DNA of 64,000 nt from Armatimonadota bacterium. Its GTDB lineage: Bacteria; Armatimonadota; DTGP01; JAKQQT01. The position numbers were made by a program, and so were the translations under genes. This document shows, piece by piece, positions 16,977-24,837 of this stretch (the stretch's first letter is position 1; each line of letters begins with the position of its first letter). Location: contig DASXVS010000071.1 in the NCBI GenBank assembly GCA_036504095.1, forward strand, positions 1 through 64,000, written 5' to 3'. Under the pieces are notes generated by a model. That model was not told the origin of the DNA. It did not search any database and worked only from the letters and a program-made list of their open reading frames with translations.

Positions 16977-18383
16977 TTGTCGCCTATTCAGTTTGGTACC
17001 GACGGTTGGCGTGGCGTTATCGGTGACACCTATACGTACGACAACGTCCGCATCGTGGCGCAGGCCACGGCCGACCACCTCAAGTCCATCGGCGCAACCG
17101 GACCGGTCGCCGTTGGCTATGACCGCCGCTTCTCGTCCGAGGATTTTGCCCTCCTCTGCGCCCGGCAGATAGCGGCAGCCGGCTTCAAAGTCCTTCTATC
17201 GGACGCCGAGTGCCCCAGCCCCGCCGTGAGTTACGTTACCAAGCATCGGAATGCCTCGGTTGGCGTGATGATCACCGCCAGCCACAATCCGCCCCGCTAC
17301 AACGGGTACAAATTGAAGGCTTCCTACGGAGGCAGCGCCAACGCCGATCTGACAGGCCCCATCGAGAAACTCGCGCAGGCAATGCAAAAAGCGCCGATCC
17401 CGCAGCCCGCCGACTTTGAGGGCCGCATCCAGACAATGGACTTCAAGACGCCGTATATGGATGCCGTCGAGGCGTTCGTTGACCTCGACGTCATCCGCAA
17501 GATACACGGTCCGATCCTCGTCGATGTGATGTACGGCTCGGGCGCCGGTTATCTAGCGCCCTTCCTCCAGGGACTCGGCGTGGACGCGACCGAGTTTCGC
17601 GGTGAGCGAAATACCTACTTTGGCGGGATCAACCCGGAGCCGCTCCCCCAGAACCTGGTGCCGACCGCCAAACAAGTCGTCGCCATCGGCGGCAAGGCCG
17701 TTGTGATCGCGGACGGTGACGCCGACCGCATCGCCGCGATGGACGAGACCGGCCGCTTCGTGAGCCCGCACGAGATGTTCGCCCTCATGCTGATGCACAT
17801 GGTCGAAGACAAGGGTTTGCGCGGTCCGGTGGCTCGAAGCATCAGCAGCACGACGATGATTGACGCGCTGTGCGCGAAGTACAGCCTGCCGCTGATGGAA
17901 TGCTCCGTTGGGTTCAAATGGATCGCGGACGAGTTTATGAAGGATCCCCAGATGCTCATCGGGGGCGAGGAGAGCGGCGGGATCGGTATCCGGGGGCATA
18001 TTCCCGAGCGTGACGCCCAGCTGAACGCCCTCCTTCTCCTCGAAATGATGGCCCACCGCGGAAAATCCCTCAAGCAACTGGTTGAGGAAGACCTCTGGCC
18101 GATCGTAGGATTCCACTGCTACGACCGCCGCGACCTGCATCTATCCGCCGAGTCCATACAGCGGACACGTGAAGCCGTGAAGGCAGCGGCTCCCACTCAG
18201 GTTGCCGGTGTCGAAGTCAGGAACATCAACCGGCGCGACGGCACGCGGTTCGAGTTCGATGACGGATCGTGGCTGCTGGTGCGCCCGTCCGGCACCGAGC
18301 CGGTGGTCCGAGTATATTCTGAAAGCTCTTCCTGTGAAAAGGTTCAGCGTTTCCTGGATGAAGGAGTAGCCCTTTGTCGCTAG
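16977..18383 (+). CDS. Phosphoglucomutase/phosphomannomutase family protein
   Basis: The 468-aa protein is an alpha-D-phosphohexomutase interconverting hexose 1- and 6-phosphates. The catalytic phosphoserine is Ser102 in MITASHNPPRYNGYK, the magnesium loop is ADGDADRIA (about residue 244), the sugar-binding loop GGEESGGIG, and the phosphate-binding loop VRPSGTEPVVRVY. Which sugar it prefers cannot be told. It starts with TTG after AAGGAG. The downstream aminotransferase overlaps its end, so the pair may make a nucleotide-sugar precursor. Confidence 0.92.
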   Translation: MSPIQFGTDGWRGVIGDTYTYDNVRIVAQATADHLKSIGATGPVAVGYDRRFSSEDFALLCARQIAAAGFKVLLSDAECPSPAVSYVTKHRNASVGVMITASHNPPRYNGYKLKASYGGSANADLTGPIEKLAQAMQKAPIPQPADFEGRIQTMDFKTPYMDAVEAFVDLDVIRKIHGPILVDVMYGSGAGYLAPFLQGLGVDATEFRGERNTYFGGINPEPLPQNLVPTAKQVVAIGGKAVVIADGDADRIAAMDETGRFVSPHEMFALMLMHMVEDKGLRGPVARSISSTTMIDALCAKYSLPLMECSVGFKWIADEFMKDPQMLIGGEESGGIGIRGHIPERDAQLNALLLLEMMAHRGKSLKQLVEEDLWPIVGFHCYDRRDLHLSAESIQRTREAVKAAAPTQVAGVEVRNINRRDGTRFEFDDGSWLLVRPSGTEPVVRVYSESSSCEKVQRFLDEGVALCR

Positions 18384-19546
18384 ACAACAACCCGCGGAAA
18401 GAGACGCCGATTGGCTCCGCCGCGGTTGCGAATGAAGAAGATCGCCGCCGGGTCCGGCTTGGCAATTTGACAGGGCAGTATCAGGCCATCCGCGCCGAGA
18501 TCGACAGCGCCTACGCGGAGGTCATGTCCAGGGGCGCGTTCATCCTGGGGCCGGAGCTCAAGCAACTCGAGTCGGAGATCGCGGCTCTTTGCGGAGTTGA
18601 GCACGGCATAGGGGTCAATTCCGGCACGGACGCGCTGCTGATCAGCCTTCTCGCGCTGGGCATCGGCGAAGGCGATGAAGTCATCACCACGCCGTTCACA
18701 TTCTTCGCCACCGCCGAAACGATCAGCCTCACCGGCGCGCGGCCGGTATTCGCGGACATCGACCCGGCTACCTTCACCATCGATCCCACCGCAGTCGAAG
18801 CGGCCGTCACATCGAAGACACGCGCCATTCTGCCCGTTCATCTCTATGGCCAGGCGGCCGATATGGATTCCCTTTCCGCTATCGCGGAGAGGAACGGCCT
18901 CAAGGTAATCGAGGACGCCGCCCAGATAATTGGTGGGTCCTACAAGGGCCGGCCGGCAGGGTCGCTGGGAGACATTGCGGCGTTCAGTTTCTATCCCACA
19001 AAGAATCTGGGCGCTTTCGGCGACGGCGGTATGATCGTCACCGATAACGCCGAATTGGCGGAACAGGCCCGACTGTTGCGCTTCCACGGGAGCGGCGGGT
19101 CCTACTTCTATAAGCGCGTCGGGTACTGCAGCCGCCTCGATGAAATGCAGGCGGCGTTTTTGCGTGTGAAACTGCGCCATCTCGATGAGTGGAACGCTCT
19201 CCGGCGAAGCCACGCAGCCATCTACAGCGCGCGCCTCGCGGCAAGTGTCGTCACTTCCCCGGTCGAAGCGCCGGGCTGCAAGCACATTTACCACCAGTAC
19301 ACCATCCGCAGCAGGCACCGCGACGCGCTCAAACAGCACCTTGCTGAGTGCGGAGTTGACAGCGGCATCTACTATCCCCAGGCCCTGCACCTGCAGGAAG
19401 TATACGCGAACCTGGGATATCTCCCCGGCAGCATGCCGCAGGCCGAGGCCGCGGCGCGCGAGGTACTGAGCCTGCCCGTGTACCCTGAGCTCAAGAGCGA
19501 CGACATCGAGTATGTGGCGGCCCGCATTCTCGACTTTCAGCCATAG
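18374..19546 (+). CDS. DegT/DnrJ/EryC1/StrS sugar aminotransferase
   Basis: The 390-aa protein is a PLP-dependent aminotransferase acting on nucleotide-linked keto sugars. Recognisable parts are GVNSGTDALLISLLALGIG, TTPFTFFATAE, the PLP-contacting Asp181 in VIEDAAQ, and the catalytic Lys210 in FYPTKNLGAFGDGG. It starts with TTG inside the last ten bases of the mutase gene, after AAGGAG. The first 25 residues look like a non-conserved extension, so an internal start is possible. It probably supplies an amino sugar for surface polysaccharide. Confidence 0.92.
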   Translation: MSLDNNPRKETPIGSAAVANEEDRRRVRLGNLTGQYQAIRAEIDSAYAEVMSRGAFILGPELKQLESEIAALCGVEHGIGVNSGTDALLISLLALGIGEGDEVITTPFTFFATAETISLTGARPVFADIDPATFTIDPTAVEAAVTSKTRAILPVHLYGQAADMDSLSAIAERNGLKVIEDAAQIIGGSYKGRPAGSLGDIAAFSFYPTKNLGAFGDGGMIVTDNAELAEQARLLRFHGSGGSYFYKRVGYCSRLDEMQAAFLRVKLRHLDEWNALRRSHAAIYSARLAASVVTSPVEAPGCKHIYHQYTIRSRHRDALKQHLAECGVDSGIYYPQALHLQEVYANLGYLPGSMPQAEAAAREVLSLPVYPELKSDDIEYVAARILDFQP

Positions 19547-19651
19547 AGATTGTGATCGGCGGTGCGCCGGCAGCGACGCCCACCCAGTTTCGAGGAGACA
19601 CACGAGCCGTTGCCGATGCGGCGGCGCGTATTACCACCGAGGAGGGAAGAC

Positions 19652-20101
19652 ATGCGCATTATCCATCTCCTGCCCGTCGTGGCCATCACTTCAGCCATGA
19701 TTGCGGGCTGTAAACCGGCCCCAGTGACCACTCCCCCGGCGACGCCCCCGGCAGCCCCAGGAGCGCCGGGCGGGCCGCCGATGCCGGCCGGACCGCCGAT
19801 GCCGGCGGGCCCGCCAATGCCGGGCGCTCCCGCAGCGGCCACCGCATCCGGTACAAGCGGGAAAGACATATTCGCCAAGAACTGCGCGGGATGCCACGGG
19901 GCCAAGGGCGAAGGCCGTCTGGCCGGCGCTCCGAAGTTCGCCGATCCGGCGTGGCAGAAGGGGCAGGACGATGCGGAGCTGATCGGCATCATCCGCAACG
20001 GCAAGGGCCGGATGCCGGTCTGGAAAGACAAGCTGACGGATAAGCAGATCACCACCGTCGAGGCGTACATCCGCACGTTGGGCCGCGCTCCAAAGAAGTA
20101 G
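19652..20101 (+). CDS. Monohaem cytochrome c lipoprotein
   Basis: The 149-aa protein has a lipoprotein signal peptide with lipobox MIAGC (Cys20). A Pro/Gly/Ala-rich linker follows (residues 24-65), built around repeated GPPMPA units. The cytochrome c domain has haem site CAGCH (78-82) and a likely axial Met in GRMPVW. It resembles small class I cytochromes (cytochrome cbb3/CccA type). The ATG at 19652 is chosen for its GAGGAGGG ribosome site. It probably carries electrons at the membrane surface. A strong terminator follows. Confidence 0.9.
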   Translation: MRIIHLLPVVAITSAMIAGCKPAPVTTPPATPPAAPGAPGGPPMPAGPPMPAGPPMPGAPAAATASGTSGKDIFAKNCAGCHGAKGEGRLAGAPKFADPAWQKGQDDAELIGIIRNGKGRMPVWKDKLTDKQITTVEAYIRTLGRAPKK

Positions 20102-20128
20102 CGGGTTACCGACTGATCCAAACACAAG

Positions 20129-20189
20129 AGGGCCCCGCCTTCGCGTCTCCAGTCTCCAGTTGAGGCATGGACGCGGCGGCGGGGCCCTT
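20129..20189. terminator. Bidirectional terminator hairpin
   Basis: AGGGCCCCGCC (20129-20139) pairs perfectly with GGCGGGGCCCT (20178-20188), with a 38-base interior containing an AGTCTCC duplication. It separates the cytochrome gene from the convergent HAD gene ending at 20218. Confidence 0.7.
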
Positions 20190-20217
20190 CAATCGTGTGC
20201 GCCTGCGAGTCCAGTGA

Positions 20218-21003
20218 CTACAAGGAGTAGCCGCCAACGCAGACGACCGGTTCCGTTGGAGCCTCAAGCGTCCCATCAAGAACGTCGAGGACGCGGTCCA
20301 GCCCGTTCACTTTGATGCAGTCGGTCTCAGCGTGGCGCTCGTTCCGGTCCAGCAGCACCGGGGTGAGACCGGCGGCGCGCGCTCCAATCACATCGGACCG
20401 GTAGTCGTCGCCAATATAAATGCAGTCATCGGGGGACGCGCCCATCCGCTCGAGCGCAATTTCGAAAATGCGGCGTGACGGCTTCTCGATCCCTTCCGCC
20501 ATCGAGGATACCAGAACGGGGAAGAGGTGGGCGAGGCCCATTTCGCGGCAGAAATCGGGCAGCGAGGGCTCCCAGTTGCTCACGATCGCCAACGGGAGGC
20601 CCGATGCTTTCAGGCTGTTGAGAAGGGGCATCGCGTCGTCATAGATTCCCCACCAGCGCGAAGAACGGCAGATGCCCGACTGCAGCCGGTCCACCAATTC
20701 CTCGGTGGCGTGTCCGTTCGTCAGGTGGTTGAGGACCATACGCGCTTCCGTGCGAAGCAATGCCTGCTCGGCGGGGACCGAACGGCAGCCCAATGAATGC
20801 CCGGCGTGGTAAGCGCGCCACATCGTCGCGGCGCCTTTCCAATCGGTAGCGTCGGATACGGGCAACTGCATTTCGTCGCACAGGATCCGCAATATGCGCT
20901 CCTGGGAAACGATGCGGTACACCAGCGTGCCACCAAGGTCAAACAATACCGAGCTGTAACGAGGCAAGAGACGGGTCCTTTCGCGTACACTGCGCATCAC
21001 CAT
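20218..21003 (-). CDS. HAD-superfamily hydrolase
   Basis: The 261-aa protein is a haloacid dehalogenase-type phosphatase. Motif I is VLFDLGGTLVY with nucleophile Asp22; Gly replaces the usual second Asp, as in many FDLGGTL subfamily members. Motif II is in AIVSNWEPS, motif III in EKPSRRIFEIALERMG, and motif IV in YIGDDYRSDVIGARAAG. A helical cap lies between residues 35 and 110. It probably dephosphorylates a small metabolite; which one is unknown. Confidence 0.88.
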   Translation of the reverse strand: MVMRSVRERTRLLPRYSSVLFDLGGTLVYRIVSQERILRILCDEMQLPVSDATDWKGAATMWRAYHAGHSLGCRSVPAEQALLRTEARMVLNHLTNGHATEELVDRLQSGICRSSRWWGIYDDAMPLLNSLKASGLPLAIVSNWEPSLPDFCREMGLAHLFPVLVSSMAEGIEKPSRRIFEIALERMGASPDDCIYIGDDYRSDVIGARAAGLTPVLLDRNERHAETDCIKVNGLDRVLDVLDGTLEAPTEPVVCVGGYSL

Positions 21004-21259
21004 CGTTTGTATCGGGCCATGCGGAGCGTCTCCTCAGGCATGTGCGGCGGTGTTACCAAACATGACCCGCTTTAACACGATGGAGGAGCGCCCGGGTATC
21101 ACGCAGGCGTCGCAGCTTGGTTTGGCGGGCCACCCAGACCCGGAACTCGCTGTGCCCCGATGGGATGAACTCCAAGATCGGGCATATATAAGGAGTTCGC
21201 TGTGGATTTATCTCGATGAATGGGATAAAATGCGTTCATCCGCCCCCGAAAGGTGATAT

Positions 21260-21278
21260 CCCGGCGGCATCCGCCGGG
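21260..21278 (+). other. Hairpin in the long leader of the M4 protease gene
   Basis: CCCGGCGG (21260-21267) and CCGCCGGG (21271-21278) form an eight-base-pair stem with a CAT triloop. It lies in the 414-base region upstream of the protease. Further on, GGGGCT (near 21296) could pair with AGCCCC (near 21354), enclosing a structured-looking stretch. I cannot match it to a known riboswitch. I see no convincing gene in 21004-21417. Confidence 0.4.
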
Positions 21279-21417
21279 GCCGAGAAGGGGCAAAGGGGCT
21301 CTGGTCCCGGAGCGGCGTCGTGGAGCACCCGCCTCTCCTGAAGCACCGAAGGTGAAGCCCCTCATGCTGTAATCTATAGCGACCCAACCTCACAGGCCGA
21401 CAGAAAGGTAAGCAACC

Positions 21418-24400
21418 ATGTCTCGGCTCCAACTGTCTCATCCCCTGTGGCTCGCGGCCATCGCGGCTATGCTCCTGGCGTCTCCTTCAACGACACCCGC
21501 GAGCGCCACCTCGCTCCCGGCGGGGCATCCTGTTTCCCTCGGCTCCATCGCCGAACTTTTTTCCCTCAGACCCAACCCGGGCACCGCTCCGGCGCAGGGC
21601 CTTCTCGCGTACTCTGTGCCCGCCGGCCCGGCGACCCGTACGAGCGGCGTCGGTACACCCGAATCCGCCGGCTCATTGTCGGACGCCGTCGCGGCGAAAG
21701 CGCCGGGCATCGCCCACATCCAGAGGTCCCAGGCGGGCACCGTCCGCTGGATGGACGGTAATTTTGGCGCGGTATCCGGCACGACAAGCCTGATGGCAAC
21801 GGGACCCATATCGAACGCCGCCATCACCCCGCCACCGACCGACCTGCCGGCCCGCATCCTGGCTGCGCTTCAACCGCTTGCTCCCATCCTCCGCCTGCGG
21901 GATCCGGCCGCCGAACTCCGCCCGATGAACGTCCAAACGGACGACATGGGCTTCCAGCATGTGCGCTTCCAGCAAATATATGCAGGCATCCCGGTCTGGG
22001 CGCGGGACCTGTATGTGCACGTTGACGGTTCCGGCCAGTTGCGTGTCCTGAACGGTGAGTACGATCCGACCCCTGTGGGCGTGGCGACGGCGCCTGTCAT
22101 TTCGGCAGATGATGCCGTGGGCGCCGCCATCACCAACTTGCGGACCGAATTCCGCTGGTCGCCCGTGTCCAACAGCGTCGCGGCGAAGTTCGGCTACACC
22201 GCCCCGCAAGCCGAGCTGGTAATATACATCAGCGGCGGCGCCGCGGCGCTTGCCTACGCGGTGACGGTTCAGGCCAACCTCCTCGAGAAGTGGACTTATC
22301 TGGTGGATGCCATCGCGGGAGGCATCCTGCACCGCGTACCGGAGTATTGCTCCGTCGGATTCGCCGACGCAAGCGGCGTGGACCTGAACGGCCAGACGCA
22401 GACCTTCCGATCCTGGCAGAACGCCGGCGGCGAGTATTTCCTCTTCTGGGATCTCCCGAACTACGACGCGGCGAAATCTCAGCTGCCCGACTCCATGCTT
22501 GGTGGCAGCCAGATACTGGACCTGCGCGGCCAGGCCCCCGGCGCAAGCCCGGCACCCACCTACTACTACACGACGTCTCCGAACAACCAGTGGGCGGACA
22601 AGGCGTCAGTATCCGCCGATTTCAACGCCAAAACCGCGTACGATTACTACCACAACACGTTCAGCCGCAAAGCGATTGACGATGCCGATGGCACCATTCT
22701 TTCCGTTGTGCACGTTGCAGACACGGGCGGCGGCGGGTTGGACAACGCCTACTGGAACGGAAGAGCGATGTTCTACGGGGACGGGGCCACCGTCTTCAAG
22801 CCTCTGGCGGGTGGCCTCGATGTGGCGGGACACGAGATGACCCATGGGGTGGTTCAGCATTCGGCCAACCTCGTGTATGAAACGCAGGCCGGAGCGCTCA
22901 ACGAATCGTTCGCCGATTTCTTCGGCTTGATGATCGGAAACCCGGCCAATTTCCTCATCGGTTCGACCGTCATGCAGCCTGGGCAGGGCATCGCTTTGCG
23001 GGATATGGGACAGCCGGACAACCCGCAGGTGTACGCGGTGCAGCCCGCGACAATGGCGGCTTATGTTAACACAACGTCCGACAACGGCGGAGTCCATACC
23101 AACAGCGGCATTCCGAACCACGCCGCCGCGCTTATCATCACCGCGATCGGCCGCACCAAAGCGCAGCAGATATACTACCGGGCGCTGACAAAGTACCTGA
23201 CCCGCACCAGCCAGTTCGCCGACTGCCGAAACGCGCTGGTGCAATCTGCGAAGGACCTCTTCGGGGCCGCCGGCGCGGAGGTCACCGCCGTCAACAACGC
23301 GTTCGATGCCGTTGGAATCCGAATACCGACCGTACCGCCCCCGGGCAGCATCATCCCGCCGGTCACCGGCGGCACACCGTACGTCACGTTCATCACCCAA
23401 GACGGCTCCATCGGCCTCTACGATCCGGCGGCGCAGACATACACATTGTTCGGAGGCGCCACCAAAGCCCGCACGACGGCGCAGATGGATGACGCGTCGC
23501 AACTCTCAACGCCGTTGGACGGCAGCGCCATCTGGTACATCAGTCAAACCGGGCACCTTTCCTTCGTTGACGTTCAAACCGGCGAGGTACGTTACTTCCC
23601 GAATCTGTACATCGCGAAGGATGGCGACCTCTGGAACGCGGTCATCTCGCCGGACGGCCGCTTCGCGGTCATGGATGCCGCTCCAACGTCAGCCGACCGA
23701 TCGGTGTACATCTTCGACGGCGCCCAGCTCTATCCCATCACGCTGGACCTGCAGGCCTCCGATGGTGGGGCTGTGGATAAGACCATCCAGTACGCGGACG
23801 TTCTCTCGTGGTCGCCCAATATGGGTTTCCCGAAGATCGGTTTCGACGGCCTGCACCGGACCAGCATCAACGGGAATACGGTCGAGTACTGGGGAATGGG
23901 CGAAATCAATTTCACGACGAACCGCATCTACGACCTGGAGCCCGGCCAGCCGATTGGTGTGAGCGTCGGCAATCCAACCTACGGCAACACAAACCCTGAC
24001 CTGATCGCCTACAACACCTTCACCACCACCTTCGCCGGAACCTACATCGACACCGTCATCATTCGGGGAGGGATAGAGACGACGCTCAATATCGACCAAA
24101 TCCTCCTGAACGATGGGACATACGTCAACGACGGTCAGCGTGCCACTTTCTCGCCGGATGACACCAAGGTGTGCTTCGCCGCGCCGCAGAGGAACCGTCT
24201 GTGCTTCTACGACCTGGCGGCTAACAATCTGACCGCCCTGAGCCTGCTGAACAATGGAACCGAGTTCCCCGTCTATAACGCGCGGTGGTTTGTGCTGGGT
24301 GGCTCGGTGCCTTACACGTTCGTCGATGTCAGGCGCGCCCTGGCCTTCTCGGCAGGTATCGCCACTGCCGGCGCAGACGACAAAACGCGCCTGAACCTCG

Positions 24401-24480
24401 TGGACCTCGGTGCTTCCGCGGGAAAGATCACCCTGCAGGATGCCGTCGCCATCGCCCGCAAGGTGGTGGGCTTGGGATAA
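21418..24480 (+). CDS. Secreted M4 (thermolysin-type) metallopeptidase with beta-propeller and dockerin-like tail
   Basis: The 1020-aa protein has a signal peptide (1-30), an FTP/PepSY-type propeptide (MGFQHVRFQQIYAGIPVWAR near 180), and a thermolysin catalytic domain. That domain has zinc site HEMTH (472-476), third ligand in ALNESFADFFG and catalytic His in DNGGVHTNSGIPNHAA. After about residue 640 come PD40/WD40-like repeats (FITQDGSIGLYDP, VISPDGRFAVMD, FSPDDTKVCF). The last 50 residues form a dockerin-like tail (RALAFSAGI and DAVAIARKVVGL) shared with the 1309-aa secreted protein. It is an extracellular protease. AAAGGTAAG precedes the ATG as a moderate ribosome site. Confidence 0.93.
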   Translation: MSRLQLSHPLWLAAIAAMLLASPSTTPASATSLPAGHPVSLGSIAELFSLRPNPGTAPAQGLLAYSVPAGPATRTSGVGTPESAGSLSDAVAAKAPGIAHIQRSQAGTVRWMDGNFGAVSGTTSLMATGPISNAAITPPPTDLPARILAALQPLAPILRLRDPAAELRPMNVQTDDMGFQHVRFQQIYAGIPVWARDLYVHVDGSGQLRVLNGEYDPTPVGVATAPVISADDAVGAAITNLRTEFRWSPVSNSVAAKFGYTAPQAELVIYISGGAAALAYAVTVQANLLEKWTYLVDAIAGGILHRVPEYCSVGFADASGVDLNGQTQTFRSWQNAGGEYFLFWDLPNYDAAKSQLPDSMLGGSQILDLRGQAPGASPAPTYYYTTSPNNQWADKASVSADFNAKTAYDYYHNTFSRKAIDDADGTILSVVHVADTGGGGLDNAYWNGRAMFYGDGATVFKPLAGGLDVAGHEMTHGVVQHSANLVYETQAGALNESFADFFGLMIGNPANFLIGSTVMQPGQGIALRDMGQPDNPQVYAVQPATMAAYVNTTSDNGGVHTNSGIPNHAAALIITAIGRTKAQQIYYRALTKYLTRTSQFADCRNALVQSAKDLFGAAGAEVTAVNNAFDAVGIRIPTVPPPGSIIPPVTGGTPYVTFITQDGSIGLYDPAAQTYTLFGGATKARTTAQMDDASQLSTPLDGSAIWYISQTGHLSFVDVQTGEVRYFPNLYIAKDGDLWNAVISPDGRFAVMDAAPTSADRSVYIFDGAQLYPITLDLQASDGGAVDKTIQYADVLSWSPNMGFPKIGFDGLHRTSINGNTVEYWGMGEINFTTNRIYDLEPGQPIGVSVGNPTYGNTNPDLIAYNTFTTTFAGTYIDTVIIRGGIETTLNIDQILLNDGTYVNDGQRATFSPDDTKVCFAAPQRNRLCFYDLAANNLTALSLLNNGTEFPVYNARWFVLGGSVPYTFVDVRRALAFSAGIATAGADDKTRLNLVDLGASAGKITLQDAVAIARKVVGLG

Positions 24481-24525
24481 GAGAGGGGGCTGGCTTCCGG
24501 GATATCCTTCATGAATGTTTCGGCT

Positions 24526-24554
24526 GTGGCGGCCAGGAATCACCTGGCCGCCAC
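24526..24554 (+). terminator. Perfect hairpin after the M4 protease gene
   Basis: GTGGCGGCCAGG (24526-24537) pairs perfectly with CCTGGCCGCCAC (24543-24554) around AATCA. There is no T-run. The rest of 24481-24837 holds no gene I can support. It carries two TATAAT boxes (24797-24802 and 24809-24814) before the TIR gene, without a clear -35 box. Confidence 0.6.
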
Positions 24555-24837
24555 GGCCGGATGCTTCGTCTGACGCACGCGGCCTTCGCGCCATGACGCC
24601 GATAACTTCCTTTTGAGAACGTGACGCTCGATCCCTCAAACGGCCGCGCATCGGGCTCAAGCACCCCCCTGGTAATCGGGTCCGGCGGCCGGAGCCCGGG
24701 AAGCGCTTTGCCTCGTGTTTGCCGCGAAAGGTTCGGTCTTGCTGCCAAGTTGTATCAAGCGCATAGCAGTTCGGCGCGCGCCGGAGGCCGAGGGTGTATA
24801 ATCACAATTATAATCGCGGCTCATCGGGAGGCACAAC

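Noticed and set aside
21050-21256. 68-codon plus-strand frame upstream of the M4 protease
   Set aside because: No ribosome site, no recognisable feature, and it lies in a region that looks like a structured leader.
21296-21366. Glycine riboswitch suspected from GCACCGAAGGTGAAGC
   Set aside because: The other conserved parts of the glycine riboswitch (GGAGAG and CUCUCAGG elements in order) could not be found, and the downstream protease is not a glycine gene.
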